In this document: in pieces, positions 6,987-10,712 of the stretch
Layout of the letters: each line of letters begins with the position of its first letter
How positions within the stretch are numbered: position 1 is the first letter of the stretch
Assembly (NCBI GenBank): GCA_025359355.1
Contig: JANYGR010000444.1
Coordinates: 1 to 10,712 of the forward strand
Source of the DNA: Bacteroidota bacterium
Lineage (GTDB): Bacteria > Bacteroidota > Bacteroidia > B-17B0 > Aurantibacillaceae
DNA length: 10,712 bases
Direction: 5' to 3'
Notes under the pieces: model-generated
Told to the model about the DNA's origin: nothing
What the model saw: only the letters and a program-made list of their open reading frames with translations
The model's database searches: none
Translations under genes and position numbers: made by a program

Positions 6987-8483
6987 ATGATTAGCATACA
7001 AAAACAAATATTACTGCTCTCCGAGTTCCATTTTAAAGAATTTTCTGAGTATCTCGAAAAAATACATGCTGATTTATCTCTCCGATTAATAACCACTATT
7101 CGGAAACAAAAAAAACAACCTGAATCAGATGAGTTATGTAAATTAATTTATGGTGATTCAAAAGAAAAAACGCGTAAAAAGTTTTTACAACTCACACACC
7201 ATACATTCAAACTTAGTGCTTACTTAAGCAGAAATTATCCCAATTATTTAAAACACAATCTTTCTCTAATCGAAGAATTATTGAGTAAGGGCGATAGGAT
7301 ACAAGCAAATACGGTTGCTGAATGGTTAAATGACATAGCTGAAAAAATAGAAGATTATACAACATTAATTGAAGTCAATAAATTTTTAGCGCAACAAGCA
7401 TTTGTGTCAGAATCAAAAGACACGATTAAGCATCACAAAAAAATAAATAATTACCTCGAGCTTGAACAGATAAAAAATTCCATTTATTTGTATTTACGCG
7501 AACACTTATTTTTTAAAGGAAAAGAAAATATTTCAAAGTCTCAAATACATAAAGATTTGAAATTTTTCGACTCATATATAAACCATTCTTCTCATTCTAT
7601 TAATATTTTAGCACGTTTTGGAAAATATTATGAATTAAGTTTTTTAAATCATGCTGATTTTTATAAACCAGAAGCTCTGATAGGTCTAGATGAATTAGAA
7701 AAAGACTTTTTAAATAATGCCTTCGTTTGTTTTCATTTCTTAGATGATATATACTTTAAAATATTAGCACAACGCTTACATCACACTTTAGCGATTTCAA
7801 ATACAGAAGGAATGCTTGTAGAAATTAAAAAAATGAACGGTGTTAGCTCCTTTTTAAAATTCTGGAAAAGCTACATGAACGTTCCCGAACTATTTTCGAT
7901 AGCTGTGCAAACGAGCCACTATCTTAGTTCTTATGGCTACGTATTTAAAACTAATTACCATTCTGAATTACCAAAAGAGGTTAAGGAAAATATTCAGTTT
8001 CTAAAATCACGTTTAGAACTAGAATTAGCAAAAACCGTTTGGGAAGATGGTCATCTTATTAAATTGATTAATGTTAAATGTTTTTACGCGGCACTATTAT
8101 TAACAGGAGATACAAAAGACAAACATAAATCCATAAAAATATTAGAAGACACATTAGTTTCCTATCAACAAATTCCTTTTCAGAAATTTTTGGATGGCAT
8201 TTTTGTCACGTTGATAATGGGTTATTTTAGCTTAAAAGATTATGAAAAACTAATTTCGGCTCATAAACGCTACAAAAAAATTACAGCCGAGCAATTAGTG
8301 GTTAAAGAAAATGATTTAACCATTGATGCGTATTATTTTACAGCACAATATCTTTTAACTAATCGAAAGCAATATCTTGAAAAATTATTACTCTCATTTA
8401 ACGACAAACAAGCTAATAACAATGTAAAAGCTTTAATAAACGAGCTTGTCTCCTGTTATTCAATACCTTTAAATTTAATCTAA
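6987..8483 (+). CDS. Uncharacterised helical protein, translationally coupled to hemW
   Basis: I do not recognise a named family. The 498 residues have no signal peptide or membrane span, so the protein is probably cytoplasmic. It is rich in Leu, Lys, Glu, Tyr and Asn and looks almost wholly alpha-helical, with amphipathic stretches such as FHFKEFSEYLEKIHADLSLR (residues 14-33) and LSRNYPNYLKHNLSLIEELL (79-98). A TPR-like or other alpha-solenoid scaffold is plausible from helix spacing and the YxxL and Hx2Y patterns, but no clear 34-residue repeat is visible. I have an impression of similar hypothetical proteins in Bacteroidota with the same SEFHFKEF opening. Its TAA shares one base with the hemW ATG (TAATG), so the two are translated together. 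Function unknown. Confidence 0.8.
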   Translation: MISIQKQILLLSEFHFKEFSEYLEKIHADLSLRLITTIRKQKKQPESDELCKLIYGDSKEKTRKKFLQLTHHTFKLSAYLSRNYPNYLKHNLSLIEELLSKGDRIQANTVAEWLNDIAEKIEDYTTLIEVNKFLAQQAFVSESKDTIKHHKKINNYLELEQIKNSIYLYLREHLFFKGKENISKSQIHKDLKFFDSYINHSSHSINILARFGKYYELSFLNHADFYKPEALIGLDELEKDFLNNAFVCFHFLDDIYFKILAQRLHHTLAISNTEGMLVEIKKMNGVSSFLKFWKSYMNVPELFSIAVQTSHYLSSYGYVFKTNYHSELPKEVKENIQFLKSRLELELAKTVWEDGHLIKLINVKCFYAALLLTGDTKDKHKSIKILEDTLVSYQQIPFQKFLDGIFVTLIMGYFSLKDYEKLISAHKRYKKITAEQLVVKENDLTIDAYYFTAQYLLTNRKQYLEKLLLSFNDKQANNNVKALINELVSCYSIPLNLI

Positions 8484-9610
8484 TGAGTGGTATCTATATC
8501 CATATTCCCTTTTGCAAACAAGCTTGTAATTATTGTGATTTTCATTTTTCGACATCACTCAATAACAAAGCTAATTTAGTATCAAGTATCATCAAAGAAT
8601 TGGATTATCGTATCAATTATTTACCTGATAAAAATATTGAAACCATTTATTTTGGCGGTGGTACCCCAAGCTTATTATCTGAAAAAGAAACTCACCTTAT
8701 TTTAGAAAAAATTCACAAACTATATAATGTAAGCTCTGCGGCAGAAATAACATTAGAGTGCAATCCGGACGATTTATCTACTGCTAAATTACAGGAGTTA
8801 AAATCATTAAATATCAATCGTTTAAGTATTGGATTACAAAGCTTTGACGAAGAAGAATTAAAATGGATGAACCGAGCTCATTCTGCATCTGAAAGCGAAG
8901 CTAGCGTTAAACGAGCCCAAGACAAAGGTTTTGAAAACATCACCATTGATCTCATTTATGGTTCCAAATTTTCTAACCTCAACAATTGGAAAACAACTCT
9001 CAATAAAGCAATTGACTTAGATGTTAAACATATTTCGAGTTACAATTTAACAGTTGAAGAAAAAACAAAACTAGGACACGACGTTACAAAGAAAAAAGAA
9101 CAAGTAATTGATGATGAAAAAAGTGCTGAGTTATTTTTAGAAATGGTAGAACGTTTACAGAAAAATAAATTTATTCAGTACGAAATTTCTAATTTTGGCA
9201 AAGAACATTTTTTTAGCAAGCATAATTCCAATTACTGGAAAGGAAGTCATTACTTAGGTCTTGGGCCATCTGCTCATTCTTTTGATGGCGAATCTAGGCA
9301 ATGGAATGTAGCCAATAACAATAGTTATATTCAAAAAATATCTTCAAATGATGTAAGTTATTTTGAGAAAGAAATTCTTACAGAAACTAATCGTTTTAAC
9401 GAATACATTCTGACGTCTTTAAGAACAATATGGGGCGTTCATCTAGATTACCTAAATGCTCATTTCAATTCAGAGTTTATTTCTACGTTTAAAAAGGAAG
9501 TGGTTGCATTTATAAAAGATGAAACCATTATCCTAAAAGATAATGCTTACATCCTCACTAACAAAGGAAAATTATTGGCCGATAAAATTGCTAGCGATTT
9601 GTTTGTTTAA
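8483..9610 (+). CDS. hemW: Radical SAM heme chaperone HemW
   Basis: HemW, formerly annotated as oxygen-independent coproporphyrinogen III oxidase-like, binds heme and delivers it to respiratory proteins. This 375-residue protein has the family length. The radical SAM [4Fe-4S] motif CxxxCxxC is C11-C15-C18 right after IYIHIPF, with F20 next, the HemW arrangement. GGGTPS at residues 58-63 is the SAM-binding loop. ECNPDDL (~94-100) and RLSIGLQSFDEEELKWMNR (~113-131) are further family blocks, and YEISNFGK plus LGLGPSAHSF (~250-262) mark the end of the core. The C-terminal part is a HemN_C-like winged helix (NEYILTSLRTIWGVHLDYL). True HemN has an N-terminal extension with additional conserved residues that is absent here, favouring HemW. 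It lies downstream of the ccm cluster, which also handles heme. Confidence 0.93.
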   Translation: MSGIYIHIPFCKQACNYCDFHFSTSLNNKANLVSSIIKELDYRINYLPDKNIETIYFGGGTPSLLSEKETHLILEKIHKLYNVSSAAEITLECNPDDLSTAKLQELKSLNINRLSIGLQSFDEEELKWMNRAHSASESEASVKRAQDKGFENITIDLIYGSKFSNLNNWKTTLNKAIDLDVKHISSYNLTVEEKTKLGHDVTKKKEQVIDDEKSAELFLEMVERLQKNKFIQYEISNFGKEHFFSKHNSNYWKGSHYLGLGPSAHSFDGESRQWNVANNNSYIQKISSNDVSYFEKEILTETNRFNEYILTSLRTIWGVHLDYLNAHFNSEFISTFKKEVVAFIKDETIILKDNAYILTNKGKLLADKIASDLFV

Positions 9611-9614
9611 TATT

Positions 9615-9641
9615 ATTAATACCTGTACTAACAGTATTAGT
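9615..9641. terminator. Hairpin between convergent hemW and lipoprotein gene
   Basis: A stem of CTGT (9623-9626) with ACAG (9631-9634) around the loop ACTA continues, past a bulged C at 9622, into TAATA (9617-9621) paired with TATTA (9635-9639), giving nine pairs plus a possible G-T and A-T pair. It fills the 26-base gap between the two stop codons and overlaps the lipoprotein TAA. No run of T follows on either strand, so it is a weak intrinsic terminator or a processing end. Confidence 0.45.
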
Positions 9642-10158
9642 GCGGCTTTGTCTTCAACGAGTCTTTATCGAATATCAAGTCAAAATTAAATTTTTTAGCA
9701 AATGCTTTTTGAGCATTCTGCTGTTTCAATTGGGCAGCCTCTATTTTTTCATCAATGGCTGTGGCGATATCCGTCACTTCTTTTTCTTCCTTTTCAGTAT
9801 ATAAAGAATCAGGAATATGGTAAATAGTACTTATTTGTTTAAATTCATTATCGCCAACCGATTTAAAAACCTGAAGCATTTCTCTTGTCCCAACTTTTAA
9901 TGACGTATCATTCAATGAAACGGCTTTATTGAGTTCTTGTAAAGAATTATTTACTTGTAAATTATACGCTGCTAGAGCTTTATCAATACTATCTGGGTTA
10001 AACGTAGCCAATGCATTATTTAATTTATCAAAAGCTACTACAACTTTATCGCTCGCTTCAATAACAGCATCATTATGTTTAATGGCAATTTTTTGATTAA
10101 TTCGATCGCAACCATAAAATGATGCAACGCACAAAATCACTAAAGCTAATTTTTTCAT
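9637..10158 (-). CDS. Small helical lipoprotein of unknown function
   Basis: The 173-residue protein starts MKKLALVILCVASFYGC: a short basic N-terminus, a hydrophobic core and a lipobox-like SFYGC with C17 as the predicted lipidated cysteine. The -3 and -2 positions (F, Y) are not the classical L-A/S, but G-C at -1/+1 is right and Bacteroidota lipoboxes are permissive. The mature part is Ala-, Lys-, Asp- and Asn-rich and predicted to be helical (VVVAFDKLNNALATF, ALAAYNLQVNNSLQELNKAV, VTDIATAIDEKIEAAQLKQQ), so a coiled coil or helical bundle in the cell envelope is likely. I recognise no named family. It is transcribed toward hemW and is a single-gene unit as far as visible. No TAnnTTTG element is found in the 110 bases upstream, though a palindrome at 10234-10250 lies there. 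Confidence 0.75.
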   Translation of the reverse strand: MKKLALVILCVASFYGCDRINQKIAIKHNDAVIEASDKVVVAFDKLNNALATFNPDSIDKALAAYNLQVNNSLQELNKAVSLNDTSLKVGTREMLQVFKSVGDNEFKQISTIYHIPDSLYTEKEEKEVTDIATAIDEKIEAAQLKQQNAQKAFAKKFNFDLIFDKDSLKTKPH

Positions 10159-10233
10159 ATATTATTTTATTTATTTTAAGTTGTTATTTGGAATACGCTA
10201 TGTTTCGTTATCTGGTTTATGCAATTCAACAAA

Positions 10234-10250
10234 TACCTATTTCATAGGTA
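10234..10250. promoter_or_regulatory. 7-3-7 palindrome, possible operator
   Basis: TACCTAT-TTC-ATAGGTA is a perfect inverted repeat with 7-base arms and a 3-base spacer. It lies 76 bases upstream of the lipoprotein start (10158) and 24 bases left of the terminator hairpin. Size and symmetry fit a dimeric repressor site. No regulator is encoded in the window, and I cannot match it to a known motif. The rest of 10159-10273 is AT-rich DNA with nothing else I can name. Confidence 0.35.
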
Positions 10251-10273
10251 AATTTATTTATTTTTATTAAATA

Positions 10274-10313
10274 AAAAAGCCATAAAATTCATTTCTGAAA
10301 ATTATGGCTTTTT
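10274..10313 (-). terminator. Strong intrinsic terminator (bidirectional)
   Basis: AAAAAGCCATAA (10274-10285) pairs perfectly with TTATGGCTTTTT (10302-10313), a 12-bp stem with GC-containing core. Inside, TTCA (10288-10291) can pair with TGAA (10296-10299) after a 2x2 internal loop, closing on TTTC. The A-run on the left and T-run on the right make it function on either strand. The lipoprotein gene reads away from it, so it most likely ends a minus-strand gene arriving from the right, which fits the stop codon at 10329-10331. Confidence 0.75.
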
Positions 10314-10328
10314 AAATTATTAGGTCAA

Positions 10329-10352
10329 TTATTTTCTATCGCCAAAAATACG
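10329..10352 (-). pseudogene. Possible 3' tail of a lost minus-strand bacterial gene
   Basis: On the minus strand, positions 10352 to 10329 read R-I-F-G-D-R-K-stop, ending 16 bases before the terminator hairpin, exactly where a gene end is expected. The frame stays open to 10377, but the base composition changes at about 10355, so only about the last seven or eight residues would be bacterial. The tail is too short to identify a family, and an eight-codon open stretch has little weight on its own; the support is its position next to the terminator. Confidence 0.35.
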
Positions 10353-10359
10353 AAGTAGA

Positions 10360-10710
10360 TGTGACAGCCCTAGATCTCAGCTTGGTGACGACTACAGGAA
10401 GAGAAAGAGGAAAAACAACATCCAACTCAAGATCTTGAAAGCCGAGTTCAGCAAGGGAGACAACTGGAACAAAGAGAAGATCTTTCACGTGGCACAGATA
10501 ACAGGTCTCTCTGAGTCACAGGTGTACAAGTGGTGCTGGGATCAGAAGAAAAAGGTTGAGGATCAGGAAAATCAAAATAAAGGGCCCAGCAAACTTCGTC
10601 ACGAGATGAGCAAAATGGAGTTTCTAGACATGATGAACTCTGAACAGCTTGAGCACCTGAGTCTAATAAAACGAAGACCTGAGCGTCAACCCTTTCGTCC
10701 AATCAACTAA
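10360..10710 (+). CDS. Eukaryotic-type divergent homeodomain protein fragment
   Basis: The frame is open from 10324 to a TAA at 10708-10710. A basic arm (RKRKRKNN, about 10396-10419) precedes helix 1 (QLKILKAEF), a loop with GDNW, helix 2 (KEKIFHVAQIT) and recognition helix 3 (SESQVYKWCWDQKKK). Aligned to the 60-residue homeodomain, L16, F20, L40, Q44, V45 and W48 fall in register with exactly 28 residues from F20 to W48. Position 49 is C instead of F, 51 is D instead of the near-invariant N, and 53 is K. A charged tail of ~45 residues follows. GC is about 44% (147 of 332 bases from 10381), against 20% just upstream. There is no bacterial start or promoter; the only candidate, TTG 10435, is inside helix 1, so the 5' end is missing. 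In my recollection WDQKKK helices of this kind occur in ciliate homeodomain proteins. It is almost surely foreign to the bacterium. Confidence 0.7.
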   Translation, partial: CDSPRSQLGDDYRKRKRKNNIQLKILKAEFSKGDNWNKEKIFHVAQITGLSESQVYKWCWDQKKKVEDQENQNKGPSKLRHEMSKMEFLDMMNSEQLEHLSLIKRRPERQPFRPIN

Positions 10711-10712
10711 TG

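Noticed and set aside
8483..9610. Annotation as coproporphyrinogen III oxidase HemN
   Set aside because: The protein is about 80 residues shorter than HemN, starts directly with the radical SAM strand and has the HemW arrangement of cysteines.
10159..10350. Possible tRNA, small RNA or CRISPR repeat in the AT-rich gap
   Set aside because: No cloverleaf, TTCRA arm or spaced repeats are seen; only the palindrome and the terminator stand out.
10372..10483. Three AGATCT hexamers at 10372, 10430 and 10478, considered as ligation scars
   Set aside because: All three lie inside the homeodomain reading frame and encode ordinary residues; none coincides with the composition change, so a cloning-site join is not supported.
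10448..10702. Minus-strand 84-codon open frame rich in Ser, Cys and Pro
   Set aside because: It lies opposite the homeodomain frame, and its composition is what the complement of that coding sequence would give.
10435..10710. Homeodomain fragment as a bacterial regulator starting at TTG 10435
   Set aside because: That start would cut off the basic arm and half of helix 1, which are encoded in frame upstream, and no bacterial promoter or ribosome binding site is present.

Overview
The first ~10.35 kb is AT-rich bacterial DNA that reads as Bacteroidota (Bacteroidetes). The evidence is an outer-membrane protein with a carboxypeptidase-regulatory-like domain followed by a DUF5686-type region, a CcmD of the Bacteroidota type, TAnnTTTG promoter elements, weak ribosome binding sites and low GC. 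Order and family cannot be fixed from this window.

Layout. Positions 1-1572 (minus) hold the N-terminal 524 codons of the DUF5686-type protein, cut by the window edge. A 46-bp gap separates it from a divergent small sulfotransferase-like gene (1619-2185). A promoter at 2193-2224 then starts a five-gene System I cytochrome c maturation cluster, ccmB-ccmC-ccmD-ccmE-ccmF (2232-6912). ccmB/ccmC and ccmC/ccmD overlap; the two gaps flanking ccmE carry degenerate repeat-like DNA. Next come an unrecognised helical 498-residue protein (6987-8483) and the heme chaperone hemW (8483-9610), which share one base. A convergent small lipoprotein gene (9637-10158, minus) follows, with a hairpin between it and hemW. 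Positions 10159-10350 are a very AT-rich intergenic stretch with a 7-3-7 palindrome and a strong intrinsic terminator.

How the genes fit together. CcmB and CcmC are membrane parts of the heme-loading machinery, CcmE is the periplasmic heme carrier (here of the CxxxY type), CcmD is a small membrane accessory and CcmF takes part in ligating heme to apocytochrome c. HemW, a radical-SAM-like heme chaperone, continues the heme theme. ccmA and the thioredoxin/CcmH-type partners are not in the window.

The last ~350 bases are different. From about 10355 the GC content jumps from roughly 20% in the preceding intergenic region to about 44%, and the plus strand encodes a divergent homeodomain in good register with the canonical 60-residue fold. 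This is a eukaryotic sequence, most like the divergent homeodomains I associate with ciliates. It abuts what looks like the 3' tail and terminator of a lost minus-strand bacterial gene. The simplest reading is a chimeric assembly or amplification join between a bacterium and a eukaryote from the same sample, not a transferred gene.
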